In this document: piece after piece, positions 43,213 through 52,323 of the stretch
How positions within the stretch are numbered: position 1 is the stretch's first letter
How the letters are laid out: each line of letters starts with the position of its first letter
Source: an uncultured Lachnospiraceae bacterium
Lineage (GTDB): Bacteria; Bacillota; Clostridia; Lachnospirales; Lachnospiraceae
Assembly: GCA_947384285.1 (NCBI GenBank)
Contig: CANDGI010000002.1
Location: 1 to 64,000 of the forward strand
DNA length: 64,000 nucleotides
Reading direction: 5' to 3'
Notes under the pieces: generated by a model
Database searches by the model: none
Told to the model about the DNA's origin: nothing
Seen by the model: the letters and a program-made list of their open reading frames with translations, nothing else
Translations under genes and position numbers: made by a program

Positions 43213-43884
43213 CTATTTTCTAATATTTTTTCTCTTTTTCCTGACGCTATACCCAAATGTTCCCAGAACATGATTCAGGCCGAAATACGCTCCATGGGAA
43301 TACACAATGGGATCCGCCTGCTCCAGATGGAAGGCGCCATTTTCATCCATATAGGCTTCTGAGACGTGGACGGATGCCACTTCCGCTAAAAACATATGAT
43401 GAGAACCTAGTTTCATGCATTCTGTTACCTTGCACTCAATGTTCACCGGACTCTCCCCAATCAAAGGAGCCAGAATCTTCGATGCCTTCTGCCTGGTCAG
43501 ATGCAGTTCCTGAAATTTATCCACATCCCTTCCTGATTTTACCCCGCAGTAATCAGTGGCAAATGCCAGCTCCCTGGTGGTCAGGTTGATGGCAAATTCC
43601 CCTGTCTCCTCTATCATATGGTAAGAATACCGCTGGGGCCGGACAGAGATATACACCATCGGCGGATTGGTACACACCGTCCCCGTCCATGCTACTGTTA
43701 TAATATTATCCCTCCCGGATTTATCTGCCGCTGTTACCAGCACTGCCGGGACAGGATATACCATATTCCCAGGCTTCCATTCCTGCTTCTTCTGCATGGC
43801 GCTATGCACCACAGGCCTTTTTTCCTTTTTTCTTCCATTCCTGCCTGGATGGCTGGATTCCTGCTTTCTGCTGCTTCCTTTCAT
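43213..43884 (-). CDS. Flavin reductase-like FMN-binding protein
   Basis: The 223-residue protein has the flavin-reductase split-barrel fold: PGNMVYPVPAVLVTAADKSG, ITVAWTGTVCTNPPMVYISV, and EFAINLTTRELAFATDYCGV. It probably binds FMN and reduces a small substrate or supplies reduced flavin. The start at 43884 has GGAGAAATAGGG upstream. The first 28 residues are Lys/Arg-rich and atypical, so a start at the later Met54 of the longer frame is possible. It follows ppaC by two bases, which implies co-expression. Confidence 0.88.
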   Translation of the reverse strand: MKGSSRKQESSHPGRNGRKKEKRPVVHSAMQKKQEWKPGNMVYPVPAVLVTAADKSGRDNIITVAWTGTVCTNPPMVYISVRPQRYSYHMIEETGEFAINLTTRELAFATDYCGVKSGRDVDKFQELHLTRQKASKILAPLIGESPVNIECKVTECMKLGSHHMFLAEVASVHVSEAYMDENGAFHLEQADPIVYSHGAYFGLNHVLGTFGYSVRKKRKNIRK

Positions 43885-43886
43885 CC

Positions 43887-45542
43887 CTATTTCTCCTGGA
43901 GCTCCAGCATCAGTGCGGGAATTAACTGTTTCTTCCTGGATACGACTCCCTTCAGCCAAAGGCTGCCGCCCCGGTCCTCGGCATGTCCGCGGAACGCCTG
44001 CTCTGCGGTTTCTTTTGCTTCCTCTCCCACAAATATAAGCTCTGAGCTTTCTTCCAGGATATTTGTAAGCATCACATAAATCATATCCAGCTTCCGCTCA
44101 TTTTTCACCTGCTGGATGTAGGGCAGCAATTTTTCCTTCACTTCCTGTAAGCCTTCATTGCTCATAACATTTAACTGGCCCACGCCAAATTGTTTTTCCT
44201 CGGAAGAGAAGGTTTTAAAATCCTGGAAAAGGATTTCATCTGGGGATTTGGCTTTGAAATCACTGCCTGCCTGGAACATTGCCTTGGCATGGTCCTCTAT
44301 GGTAAGCCCCGCTATCCCAGCCAGGGATTCCGCTGCATTTCTGTCTATCTGCGTACAGGTGGGGGAACGGAACATCAAGGTGTCCGAAATAATAGCAGAA
44401 CATAACAGCCCAGCCATATCCGCCGGAATCTCTATTCCCTGCTCCTGATACATCTGATAAATAATCGTAGAGGTACAGCCCAGGGGCTGGTTGCGGAAAA
44501 ATACCGGGGAAATCGTCTCAAGGCTGCCCAGCCTGTGATGGTCGATAATTTCTAATATCTCTGCGCCGTCTATCCCATCCACCGCCTGGGTCTTCTCATT
44601 GTGATCCACCAGAATCACCTGCTTGCGCTTCATATTCAGCAAATTCCTCCGGGAAATCATTCCTACATATTTTCCCTCTTCATCCAAAATAGGAAAGTCA
44701 CGGTGGCGTTCCCTGGACATAATCTCCCTTACGTCATCCACATACTCTTCTGTTTCAAAGGTAATGAGATTCTCCCGGCGCATAAAATATTTCACAGGCA
44801 TGCTCTGATTAATCAGCCTTGCCACTGTATAGGTATCGTAAGGGGTGGTGATGATAACGCAGCCTCTGTCATCCGCCAGTTTTTGTATGGTCTTGGACAC
44901 TTTGGCATCGGAGCAGACAATGATGCAGCTGGCATTCATCTCAATGGCGCACAGCTGTACCTCGTAGCGGTTGCCTAAAATTACCATATCATCATCTTCG
45001 ATATATTCTTCCATCAATTCCGGGCTTTCTGTGGCGGCTACCACCTTGCCCTTGATAAAATACCCATGAAGATTTCCTGTATGTACTTCCCCTTCCAATG
45101 TTTCCGCAATGTTCTTGTACTGTGTTCTTGCCTTTGCCAGAATCCGGTTGTCATACACATCCATGTAGGAAGTTGCAATATCCCCTGTAATAATCAGCCC
45201 CTCCAACAGCCCATTTTGGCTGGTAATCGGAAGCGTCACCACATTCTGTGCTTTCATGGTCTCCCATGCGGTCTTTAAAGAAACATTACTGCTGATTCCC
45301 GGGGTTTTCCGTATCTCAATATCCTTTACCTGTGCCCCTACGTCAGCCACATAAGCTGGCGACGGTATCCCGAAATGCTCCAGCACATATTTGCTTTCTT
45401 CATTAATCTGCCCTGCACGCCTTGCTTCATACCGGGTGTCTCCTGTTTTATTTTTTAAATGTGCGTAAGCAATCGCCGCGCAGATAGAATCCGTATCGGG
45501 ATTCTTATGTCCAATCACCCAAACACTCTTTTTTTTCTCCAT
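43887..45542 (-). CDS. ppaC: Manganese-dependent inorganic pyrophosphatase with CBS and DRTGG domains
   Basis: The 551-residue family II pyrophosphatase hydrolyses PPi. The DHH domain has the metal motif GHKNPDTDSICAAIAYAHLK at the N-terminus and IIDHHRLGS later; the DHHA2 domain ends the protein (LWLKGVVSRKKQLIPALMLE). Between them lies a regulatory insert of CBS1 (about 75-130), DRTGG (about 150-240) and CBS2 (about 245-305). CBS-DRTGG PPases in Clostridia are inhibited by AMP/ADP and activated by ATP or diadenosine polyphosphates; that behaviour is inferred for this protein. Confidence 0.93.
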   Translation of the reverse strand: MEKKKSVWVIGHKNPDTDSICAAIAYAHLKNKTGDTRYEARRAGQINEESKYVLEHFGIPSPAYVADVGAQVKDIEIRKTPGISSNVSLKTAWETMKAQNVVTLPITSQNGLLEGLIITGDIATSYMDVYDNRILAKARTQYKNIAETLEGEVHTGNLHGYFIKGKVVAATESPELMEEYIEDDDMVILGNRYEVQLCAIEMNASCIIVCSDAKVSKTIQKLADDRGCVIITTPYDTYTVARLINQSMPVKYFMRRENLITFETEEYVDDVREIMSRERHRDFPILDEEGKYVGMISRRNLLNMKRKQVILVDHNEKTQAVDGIDGAEILEIIDHHRLGSLETISPVFFRNQPLGCTSTIIYQMYQEQGIEIPADMAGLLCSAIISDTLMFRSPTCTQIDRNAAESLAGIAGLTIEDHAKAMFQAGSDFKAKSPDEILFQDFKTFSSEEKQFGVGQLNVMSNEGLQEVKEKLLPYIQQVKNERKLDMIYVMLTNILEESSELIFVGEEAKETAEQAFRGHAEDRGGSLWLKGVVSRKKQLIPALMLELQEK

Positions 45543-45622
45543 GTTAACTTACATTCCTTTCGCTTCGCTCAGGCACAAATAGACAATGAAACATTTTCTT
45601 TTCAACCTATTTCCTCCCGTAT

Positions 45623-46570
45623 TCAAATCCATCCCAAAAGATGCGCTGCAATCCCCAGAATTCCAGCCAGGTTTAAGGCAGCCAGGACAATCGCAGCCCG
45701 AAAATATCCTTTCAAGGTTTTCATACTGCTGTATCCAATCTCTGTTGTATCCACCTTCTGCTTCAATTCTTCAATCAATGTCTGGACATTCCGGTAACAC
45801 TTCACATTTTCCGTGTGGACTTTCTCTCCAAGCTCCCCTTTCACAGCATCCACTTTTTCTGCCACGGCATCCAATTTCTCTGCCATATCAGACAGTAAAG
45901 CGGTAAGCGTCTCTGTCTGCTTCTCTGTCTCCTGCTCCACGGTTTCTGGAAAATCCTGCAAGGTCTGGCGGGCCGTTTCAGACACATTTTTCAACGCCTG
46001 GTCAACCGCCTTAGAAACATTTTCCATTCTAAGGTCAACCACCGTTGTCATATCATGCATCTTCTGTCCAACCAAAGCAGAAATCCCCTGCATGTTCTGG
46101 TCAACTGTCTGCGAAATATTTTTCATGGACTGCTCAATCACAGCCAGCTCCTGCCTGGAATTATTGTTTAATTCACCTACCTGCTCAGAAATCCTCTCAT
46201 CCAGCGTATTAATCTCACAGCTGATGGTCTCGTCCATTGCTTTCATCTGGGTATCTATCCTGGCAGTCATGGCTTCTATCTGCTTATGCACACCCTGCAC
46301 CAGCAAATCCGCTTCTTTTTGATGCTCCTCCAATTCCTGCTGGAGCTTTCTTGCCTGTTCTTCCCTCTCTTCCAGCACTCCCTGAAGCTCGTCCACCTTA
46401 TTCTCTTTTGTTACCAGAATACTTTGAAGCTGCTTTGCTTTTTCCCTGAATTCATCAATCTGCTTGAGTAAAAAATCATCCTGCTGCATCCTGCTCAATA
46501 CTTTTTCGCGTTCTGCTTCCGGCTCCTTCATCCTCATCTGCTTCGGCAGCTTATCCATAATACTTCCCAT
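45623..46570 (-). CDS. Coiled-coil protein with a C-terminal membrane anchor
   Basis: The product of 315 residues has long heptad-rich segments (EKVLSRMQQDDFLLKQIDEF, LEEREEQARKLQQELEEHQK) and a middle stretch of weakly repeated 18-22 residue units (DQNMQGISALVGQKMHDMTT, VDLRMENVSKAVDQALKNVS) like MCP or apolipoprotein-type helices. One membrane helix (about 285-310, AAIVLAALNLAGILGIAAHL) ends it. GGGAGG precedes the preferred start MGSIMDKL at 46570. It is not a recognised family; a structural or membrane-tethered scaffold role is a guess. Confidence 0.7.
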   Translation of the reverse strand: MGSIMDKLPKQMRMKEPEAEREKVLSRMQQDDFLLKQIDEFREKAKQLQSILVTKENKVDELQGVLEEREEQARKLQQELEEHQKEADLLVQGVHKQIEAMTARIDTQMKAMDETISCEINTLDERISEQVGELNNNSRQELAVIEQSMKNISQTVDQNMQGISALVGQKMHDMTTVVDLRMENVSKAVDQALKNVSETARQTLQDFPETVEQETEKQTETLTALLSDMAEKLDAVAEKVDAVKGELGEKVHTENVKCYRNVQTLIEELKQKVDTTEIGYSSMKTLKGYFRAAIVLAALNLAGILGIAAHLLGWI

Positions 46571-46670
46571 CCTTTCCTCCCATATCTTTCTTTTCATATT
46601 ACAGCCAGATTTCCAGGCTGCCCGCTATTTTTACTATTGTAGCATTTCATATTGTGTTTTGCAAGAAATT

Positions 46671-46850
46671 ACTTTGAAAGTCTCCGACTTCCAAAGCAAG
46701 ATGGCCATGCGGCCTGTCATACGGCAGGTTAAGCATGATGAGGGTTTACTTTGAAAGTCTCCGACTTCCAAAGCAAGATGGCCATGCGGCCTGTCATACG
46801 GCAGGTTAAGCATGATGAGGGTTTACTTTGAAAGTCTCCGGCTTCCAGAG
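46671..46850. repeat. 77-bp tandem repeat, two copies and a part
   Basis: Units start at 46671, 46748 and 46825 (partial), sharing ACTTTGAAAGTCTCCG and ATGGCCATGCGGCCTG. The first two are almost identical. The ATGGCCATGCGGCCTG core is shared with 49967 and, diverged, with about 39690. Confidence 0.9.
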
Positions 46851-46866
46851 TCCACAATTTCCATTT

Positions 46867-47298
46867 TCAGGGGACGTAATTTTGTATCTGGTCTTTGTAT
46901 TTGTTGTACAGCTCCTGCAGTTCATTCTTATCTTCCTCGGTAATCTGCCCTTCTGCCAGCCCCCTCAGCCCTTCCACATCTCCGCTTACAGCCATATCTG
47001 CTGCCTGCTTGATATTGTCCTTGGAAATGTATTTTTCTGCAATCTCTGTAACCTTCTCTACATCCTGTTCTTCCATCTGGTTTACAATCTCTGAAACATT
47101 TATTTCCTGCCCTCCAACATTAATGTTTTTTCCAATCTGCTCCTCTAACATCTTTTTGCCTACCTCTGTGGTGACTTTTGTTTTTACTTTCTTAACAATC
47201 ATGTCACGTCCTGCAAACAAAACCACCGCTGCCACTGCCAAAAAGGCTGTGAACAAAAGCAAACCTGTATGTCTCTTTTTCCTTTTCTTTCCTTTCAC
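46867..47298 (-). CDS. Small membrane-anchored protein with acidic C-terminal domain
   Basis: The 143-residue product starts at a GTG (47298) behind AGGAGG. A basic stretch (MKGKKRKKRHTG) is followed by one membrane helix (LLLFTAFLAVAAVVLFAG). The rest is helical and acidic, probably outside the membrane (NVSEIVNQMEEQDVEKVTEI, ITEEDKNELQELYNKYKDQI). No known family is recognised. The last helix contains Asp/Glu-rich spacing but no clear calcium-binding loop. Confidence 0.7.
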   Translation of the reverse strand: MKGKKRKKRHTGLLLFTAFLAVAAVVLFAGRDMIVKKVKTKVTTEVGKKMLEEQIGKNINVGGQEINVSEIVNQMEEQDVEKVTEIAEKYISKDNIKQAADMAVSGDVEGLRGLAEGQITEEDKNELQELYNKYKDQIQNYVP

Positions 47299-47458
47299 TC
47301 TTTACTACCTCCTGAATCTACGCAAATGCAAAATTTTCCCTTTCGTATAGAAAGGCACCTCCTGAATTATAATATGATAAAATATATGCATGTTTATCAT
47401 ATCATAATCTCAGAAGGCGTATCTTGCGACTTTCTTAATATTTCCTGAAATTTTTATA

Positions 47459-47533
47459 TTTGGATACGGACGGAAAGACGGAATGGCCCTTTGCCACGCA
47501 AACTAAGCAATTCCGTCTTTCCTGGGTATCAAA
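47459..47533. repeat. Dispersed palindromic repeat, copy at 47.5 kb
   Basis: An imperfect palindrome: TTGGATACGGACGGAAAGAC at the left and CGTCTTTCCTGGGTATCAAA at the right. The same element, in reverse orientation and diverged, lies at 53920-53996, and a partial copy is at 30901-30936. Confidence 0.75.
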
Positions 47534-47573
47534 ATATTGGATTGTCTGCTGTGATATTAAAGTGTATTCTTCT

Positions 47574-47726
47574 TTATATATCATGTTTTTCCATACAGCT
47601 TTTTGCACAGCCGCTGCACCCACTGCAGCCTCCGCTGCATTTCCCGGCCTTTTTATCTTTATATATGCTGAATGCTGCGCCGGCTGCGATGGCTAAAACA
47701 ACCATACCTACGATAAAAGTTCCCAT
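47574..47726 (-). CDS. FeoB-associated Cys-rich membrane protein, 50 aa
   Basis: The short protein has one membrane helix (GTFIVGMVVLAIAAGAAFSI), a basic turn (YKDKKAGK) and a Cys-rich tail (CSGGCSGCSGCAKSC). This is the pattern of the FeoB-associated Cys-rich proteins thought to aid ferrous iron uptake. AGGAGG precedes the ATG. It is unlinked here to feoA or feoB, with trmD upstream and a small membrane protein downstream. A Fur-like palindrome at its promoter fits iron regulation. Confidence 0.8.
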   Translation of the reverse strand: MGTFIVGMVVLAIAAGAAFSIYKDKKAGKCSGGCSGCSGCAKSCMEKHDI

Positions 47727-47747
47727 GGCACATCCTCCTGTCAACTT

Positions 47748-47799
47748 TGATAATGACTATCTTTATGGTTAGTATACGCTAACTCCTTTCGGATGTCAA
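47748..47799 (-). promoter_or_regulatory. Promoter with Fur-box-like site for the Cys-rich protein
   Basis: TTGACA (47794-47799) and TATACT (47771-47776) are 17 bases apart on the minus strand. The plus-strand sequence TGATAATGACTATCT (47748-47762) fits the 7-1-7 Fur consensus with two mismatches and lies at the predicted transcription start. Repression under iron repletion is the expected behaviour. Confidence 0.7.
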
Positions 47800-47876
47800 G
47801 AAGGAATTCCCATATTTTCGTAGGGGAATCTGCACTTTCAGCAACAGTTCAATGGACTATCCAACCGTTACCATTT

Positions 47877-48605
47877 TCAGCATAATTCTTCCTCCAGCCA
47901 ATGTCTCTCCTGATCTGTCAGCTGAGCCTTTTCCAGCAAATCCGGCCTTCGCTCCTTTGTCAAAAGAATGGACTGCTGCCTGCGCCACGCTTCAATATTT
48001 TTATGATGCCCGGACAAAAGGATCTCTGGCACCTTCCTGCCATTCCACTCCTCCGGCCTGGAATACTGGGGATATTCCAAAAGATTCCCCTCAAAAGATT
48101 CCGTGGAGCCAGACTCCTCATTGCTCAATACGCCTGGCACCATCCGGGAAATGGCATCCACCATCACCATTGCCGGAAGCTCCCCGCCAGTCAGCACATA
48201 GTCGCCAATGGACATATAATCTGTTACAATCTCTTCCAGCACACGCTGGTCAATGCCCTCATAATGGCCGCAGAGAAAAATAAGCTCTTCCTCCAATGCA
48301 AATGCTTTTGCCTCCTTTTGGGTAAAAGTTTTTCCCTGGGGCGTCATATAAATACAACGGGGCTTTCTCCCAATCCGGTCTGCCACAGACCGCCAGGCAT
48401 CGTATACCGGCTGCGCCTGCATCAGCATGCCCGCCCCGCCCCCATAAGGATAGTCGTCTACTTTCTGATGCTTATTGGCGGAATAGTCACGGATATTCAC
48501 CGTTTCTATCTTAATCGTTCCTGCCTTTGCTGCCCTGCCGATAATGCTGGTATTAAGCCCTGCCATGACCATGTCTGGAAATAATGTCAGGATATAAAAA
48601 TTCAT
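47877..48605 (-). CDS. trmD: tRNA (guanine-N1)-methyltransferase
   Basis: TrmD makes m1G37 in tRNAs and prevents frameshifting. The 242-residue protein begins [20 protein letters not shown] and has [19 protein letters not shown], the trefoil-knot SAM-binding [11 protein letters not shown] and the [20 protein letters not shown] motif. The start at 48605 overlaps the end of rimM by four bases. A much longer upstream frame runs through rimM and is not used. Confidence 0.96.
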   Translation of the reverse strand: MNFYILTLFPDMVMAGLNTSIIGRAAKAGTIKIETVNIRDYSANKHQKVDDYPYGGGAGMLMQAQPVYDAWRSVADRIGRKPRCIYMTPQGKTFTQKEAKAFALEEELIFLCGHYEGIDQRVLEEIVTDYMSIGDYVLTGGELPAMVMVDAISRMVPGVLSNEESGSTESFEGNLLEYPQYSRPEEWNGRKVPEILLSGHHKNIEAWRRQQSILLTKERRPDLLEKAQLTDQERHWLEEELC

Positions 48606-49162
48606 AGCTCTTCCTGCCCTTCTTCCAACAGCCCTGGCATCAGGTGCACCTGCATCCTTCTTTTTTCCATATCTATCCCAAGGATGCAATCTTTGATTGC
48701 CGGGAGCAGCAGTTCTTTCCTTTTATCCGCCACTTTGGAAAAATAAGGGGAATCCTCCCCCACCTTTACCACATACACATCATTTGCCCCTGTCTGCAGC
48801 ACATTTTTCAGCTCCCCTAAAAGCTTTCCGTCCTCTTCCACAACCTCCAGCCCAATCAAATCGGCAATGAAATATTCATCCTTCTCACATTTCACCGCCT
48901 GCTCCCTGGTTACAAAAAGACTTTTTCCTTTATACTGTCCCACATCATTTATGGTATCAAAATCCTGAAATTTTAAAATCACCATGTTTTTAAAAAACTT
49001 TACCTGGGTGATTTTTAATGTAAGCTTCTCTTTTCCCGTATCCAGAATCACTTTTTTCAGCTTTTTAAACCGTGCGGGATCATCTGTTGTGGGAAATACC
49101 TTTACTTCCCCCCGCACTCCATGGGTGCTGGCAATGGCACCCACCTGCAGCAAATCTTCCAT
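48602..49162 (-). CDS. rimM: Ribosome maturation factor RimM
   Basis: RimM assists maturation of the 30S head by binding S19. The protein of about 186 residues starts [20 protein letters not shown], and the PRC-barrel domain ([20 protein letters not shown], then ANDVYVVK) is complete. A GGAAAGG site favours 49162 over the ATG two codons upstream. It is coupled to trmD and separated from khpA by a terminator and a large inverted repeat. Confidence 0.94.
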   Translation of the reverse strand: MEDLLQVGAIASTHGVRGEVKVFPTTDDPARFKKLKKVILDTGKEKLTLKITQVKFFKNMVILKFQDFDTINDVGQYKGKSLFVTREQAVKCEKDEYFIADLIGLEVVEEDGKLLGELKNVLQTGANDVYVVKVGEDSPYFSKVADKRKELLLPAIKDCILGIDMEKRRMQVHLMPGLLEEGQEEL

Positions 49163-49203
49163 ATTCATTCCTTTCCAACATTACCTGTAAGAGATACCCA
49201 CAA

Positions 49204-49302
49204 GGGGTTGCCGGGAAATGGAATCTGCCTGCAATATATAGCTGTGCTGCTGAAAGCGCCGCAGTATATATTGTGGATAACGCATCATTTCCCGACAGCC
49301 CC
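49204..49302. repeat. Large imperfect inverted repeat between khpA and rimM
   Basis: Three nested paired blocks: GGGGTTG with CAGCCCC, CGGGAAATG (49212-49220) with CATTTCCCG (49286-49294), and CAATATATA (49232-49240) with TATATATTG (49265-49273). The transcript would fold into a stem of about 100 bases just upstream of rimM. Confidence 0.75.
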
Positions 49303-49311
49303 CTGGAATAT

Positions 49312-49359
49312 AAAAAACACTGCCGCACCAGGAGAAACATTTTCACCCTTGTACGGCAG
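49312..49359 (-). terminator. Intrinsic terminator after khpA
   Basis: CTGCCG (49320-49325) pairs with CGGCAG (49354-49359), with further pairing inside, and is followed on the minus strand by six T (49312-49317). It separates khpA from rimM-trmD. Confidence 0.75.
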
Positions 49360-49393
49360 CTTCTTATCTGTGAAATGCAGCTTTTCATAAAAA

Positions 49394-49624
49394 TTATTGC
49401 ATAATATCTACAATTACTTTTTTATCACTTTTCGCTGCTGCTGCTTTTACAACGGAACGGATTGCCTTTGCAATACGTCCCTGTTTTCCGATTACCTTTC
49501 CCATATCTGCCTGGGCAACACGTAACTCTATCACAATGGATTTTTCATTCTCAGTCTCTGTAACTGCAACTTCATTCGGATAATCCACAAGTGCTTTCGC
49601 AATTACTTCTACCAATTCTCTCAT
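49394..49624 (-). CDS. khpA: KH domain RNA-binding protein KhpA
   Basis: The 76-residue single KH-domain protein has the RNA-binding GxxG loop in VIGKQGRIAKAIRSVVKAAA. In related bacteria KhpA pairs with KhpB/Jag in RNA regulation of cell growth. It lies between rpsP and rimM, the conserved order. GAGGTG precedes the ATG. Confidence 0.95.
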   Translation of the reverse strand: MRELVEVIAKALVDYPNEVAVTETENEKSIVIELRVAQADMGKVIGKQGRIAKAIRSVVKAAAAKSDKKVIVDIMQ

Positions 49625-49642
49625 TACGTCACCTCACGAAGA

Positions 49643-49885
49643 TTATTTTTCGATACCGGCTGCTTTAAAGATCTTTCCTACTACCTCGGTAGGCTGCGCA
49701 CCATTTGCTAACCATTTTTTTGCCAATTCTTCATTTACATGAAATTCACTTGGGTCTTTGGTTGGATCGTAAGTTCCGATTTCCTCAATAAACTTACCGT
49801 CTCTTGGAGACCTGGCGTCAGCCACAACAATTCTATAGAAAGGAGCCTTCTTCTGTCCCATTCTCTTTAACCTAATCTTAACCAT
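49643..49885 (-). CDS. rpsP: 30S ribosomal protein S16
   Basis: The 80-residue protein begins [20 protein letters not shown] and continues [20 protein letters not shown], the invariant S16 signature. AGGAGGTG precedes the ATG. It is 18 bases upstream of khpA. The ffh stop lies about 115 bases further upstream, the usual ffh-rpsP order. Confidence 0.97.
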   Translation of the reverse strand: MVKIRLKRMGQKKAPFYRIVVADARSPRDGKFIEEIGTYDPTKDPSEFHVNEELAKKWLANGAQPTEVVGKIFKAAGIEK

Positions 49886-50001
49886 CGCATCTCACCTCCT
49901 GTTATGTGATATCTTTATATTTGTAATCAGAAACAGGATTCCTGTCTCCGTTACGGACTATATCGTATGGCCATGCGGCCTGCTGCACGGTCATTTCCTG
50001 G

Positions 50002-51360
50002 CTAAAAACCAAACGGCAGCTTAAATCCGCCCCGGCGTTTTCCTTTTCCGCCGCCCATTAAGCCAGGCATCTGCTTCATCATTTTCCTGCTCTGCTCAAA
50101 TTGCTTCACCAGGCGGTTTACCTCACTTAAATCCACCCCGGCTCCCTTGGCAATCCTGCGCTTACGGCTGGGATTTAAAATGGATGGATTGGCTCTCTCC
50201 TTGGGCGTCATGGAATAAATAATCCCTTCAATCCTTGCCATCTTCTTCTCATCCATGGCATTTTCAATCTCTGCTATCTGTGCTCCGCCAATTCCAGGCA
50301 TCATGCTGAGCAAGCTGGAAATGCCGCCCATCTTTTTCATCTGGCTCATGGACTCCAGATAATCATCAAAGCCGAATTCGGCCTTCTTCATCTTCTGTTC
50401 CAGTTCCCTGGCCTTTTCCTCGTCGATGGTCTCCTGGGCTTTCTCAATCAGGGTGAGCACATCTCCCATACCGAGAATCCGATTGGCCATACGTTCTGGG
50501 TAAAACTGCTCCAAATCAGAAAGCTTCTCTCCCATACCCACATACAGCAGAGGCTTTCCGGTTACGGAACGGATCGACAAGGCTGCACCGCCTCTGGTAT
50601 CCCCGTCCAGCTTGGTAAGGATGACGCCGTCAATCCCAATCTTTTCCTCAAACATGGAAGCTGCATTGACAGCATCCTGCCCTGTCATGGCGTCTACCAC
50701 CAAAATCGTCTGATGAACCTCTACCTGTTCTTTGATTTCCTGCAGCTCCTGCATCATCTCTTCATCAATATGGAGCCGCCCGGCGGTATCTAAAATCACC
50801 ACATTAAAGCCCTTCGCCTTGGCATGCTCAATCGCCGCTTTTGCAATATTGACCGGCTTATGCTTGTCTCCCATGGAAAATACTTCCACACCCTGCTTCT
50901 CCCCATTGATTTGAAGCTGCTGGATTGCTGCAGGGCGGTAGATATCACAGGCTGCCAGCAAAGGCTTGCGGCCTTTCTGCTTCAGCTTCCCGGCAATCTT
51001 AGCCGTGGTGGTGGTCTTGCCTGCTCCCTGCAAGCCCGCCATCATGATAACAGTCACCTCGCTGCCTGGCTTCAAGGCAATCTCTGTGGTCTCTGAACCC
51101 ATCAGAGAAACCAGTTCCTCATTTACAATCTTTATCACCATCTGCCCAGGGTTCAGGCCGTTCATAACATCCTGCCCCACTGCCCGTTCCTGGACAGACT
51201 TCACAAACTTTTTCACTACTTTAAAGCTGACATCCGCTTCCAGCAATGCAAGTTTTACTTCCTTCAATGCTGTCTTCACATCATCTTCCGTCAAAAGTCC
51301 CTTGCTCCGCAAAGATTTGAACACATTCTGTAGTTTTTCTGATAAACTGTCAAATGCCAT
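50002..51360 (-). CDS. ffh: Signal recognition particle protein Ffh (SRP54)
   Basis: Ffh binds signal sequences and 4.5S/6S SRP RNA and docks with FtsY. The 452-residue protein has the N domain, the G domain with GLQGAGKTTTTAKIAGKLK, DTAGRLHID and TKLDGDTRGG, and the Met-rich M domain (DDYLESMSQMKKMGGISSLL, RKMMKQMPGLMGGGKGKRRG). It follows ylxM by one base, the standard arrangement. GGAG precedes the ATG. Confidence 0.97.
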   Translation of the reverse strand: MAFDSLSEKLQNVFKSLRSKGLLTEDDVKTALKEVKLALLEADVSFKVVKKFVKSVQERAVGQDVMNGLNPGQMVIKIVNEELVSLMGSETTEIALKPGSEVTVIMMAGLQGAGKTTTTAKIAGKLKQKGRKPLLAACDIYRPAAIQQLQINGEKQGVEVFSMGDKHKPVNIAKAAIEHAKAKGFNVVILDTAGRLHIDEEMMQELQEIKEQVEVHQTILVVDAMTGQDAVNAASMFEEKIGIDGVILTKLDGDTRGGAALSIRSVTGKPLLYVGMGEKLSDLEQFYPERMANRILGMGDVLTLIEKAQETIDEEKARELEQKMKKAEFGFDDYLESMSQMKKMGGISSLLSMMPGIGGAQIAEIENAMDEKKMARIEGIIYSMTPKERANPSILNPSRKRRIAKGAGVDLSEVNRLVKQFEQSRKMMKQMPGLMGGGKGKRRGGFKLPFGF

Positions 51361-51361
51361 C

Positions 51362-51706
51362 TTATAACTCCTCTAATATCTCGCTGGAAATAGCTTCAAT
51401 CTCTGCCATTACCACCGCTTCCTTCTGCTCCTGATAATTCTGGCTGAGTGTCCGAATTCTGGTGACCTTTTCCTTCGTGTTCAGAAAGCGCTCCAAAAGG
51501 TGCAGCTTATCTTCATATCCTTCCAATATCCTGTCACATCGCTTCACTAAATCATGGACGCCCTGGCGGCTGATTCCCTCTTCCTGGGCAATCTCGCTTA
51601 AGGACAAGTCGTCTAGTACAAATTCCTCATAAATATCCCTCTGATGCTTTGTGAGCAGTTCTCCATAAAAATCGTAAAGGTAAGTCTGCATTACTTTTCG
51701 TTCCAT
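51362..51706 (-). CDS. ylxM: YlxM/p13-like sigma-factor-type HTH protein
   Basis: The 114-residue protein starts MERKVMQTYLYDFYGELLTK and has the sigma-70 region 4-like HTH LSEIAQEEGISRQGVHDLVK. In streptococci YlxM stimulates the SRP GTPases. The start at 51706 has AAGGTG upstream; the longer frame from 51751 has none. It is immediately before ffh. Confidence 0.94.
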   Translation of the reverse strand: MERKVMQTYLYDFYGELLTKHQRDIYEEFVLDDLSLSEIAQEEGISRQGVHDLVKRCDRILEGYEDKLHLLERFLNTKEKVTRIRTLSQNYQEQKEAVVMAEIEAISSEILEEL

Positions 51707-52323
51707 TTCTATCACCTTGGGTATCATACTATAAAAGGAAAAGCGTGTCAAGTGTTTTTTCTTTACGAACTGTTGTTTGCCATACCTGACAGGAACACAA
51801 TGGATGCCGTGCGCCTTTGCCAGTAAACAGCTTGCAGAACCTTCTATCCGGCTGCCCCTTTATTTTGTAAACATACGCCTTCTTTCTTCTGAAGCGGCCG
51901 CAGTATTTCCGCAAATCTATGTTTCCAACTCTGAAAGCGGCTTATTTTTACATTTCTGCAAAAAATCCCCTGCCAGGCAAAACCTGGCAGGGGATTTTTA
52001 AAAGGGGAGGATAAGTATTTAACCTTATCTTTAGTTCAAAGCATTTTGCTTTCACCGAGCCGGACAAATGGGGGCTTTGTCCTTTTCGGATGGTAATAGT
52101 ATGAACGGTTTTTTTTCTTTTATACAATAATTTTGAAATAATTTTGCTATTTTTCCTTTGGGTATGTTAGAATGGGAATACACCGCGTGCTGCCGCCTGC
52201 AAAATTACAGGCAAACACAGCGCATTGCCGCCTGGCTCAATTGCAGAATAAACAGTACGTTGTGTCTGGCTCAATTGCAAAAACCCACGCATCGAAATAA
52301 CGTATAAGAGGTGATAGCTTTTT
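51707..52323. other. Intergenic region between divergent ylxM and the spermidine-synthase gene
   Basis: No protein gene is supported. The stretch holds a perfect terminator at 51961-51999 without an identifiable gene in front, and a short region of near-repeats at 52193-52290 (GCCGCCTG and CTGGCTCAATTGCA each twice). An extended -10 sequence (TATGTTAGAAT, about 52164-52174) may serve the gene at 52324. Confidence 0.5.
51961..51999. terminator. Perfect bidirectional terminator
   Basis: AAAAATCCCCTGCCAGG pairs perfectly with CCTGGCAGGGGATTTTT around a five-base loop. A and T runs form part of the stem, so it can act in both directions. Confidence 0.85.

Noticed and set aside
47435..47623. 62-codon minus-strand frame
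   Set aside because: It overlaps the Cys-rich FeoB-associated gene in another frame and the dispersed repeat; the 50-residue protein has the better evidence.
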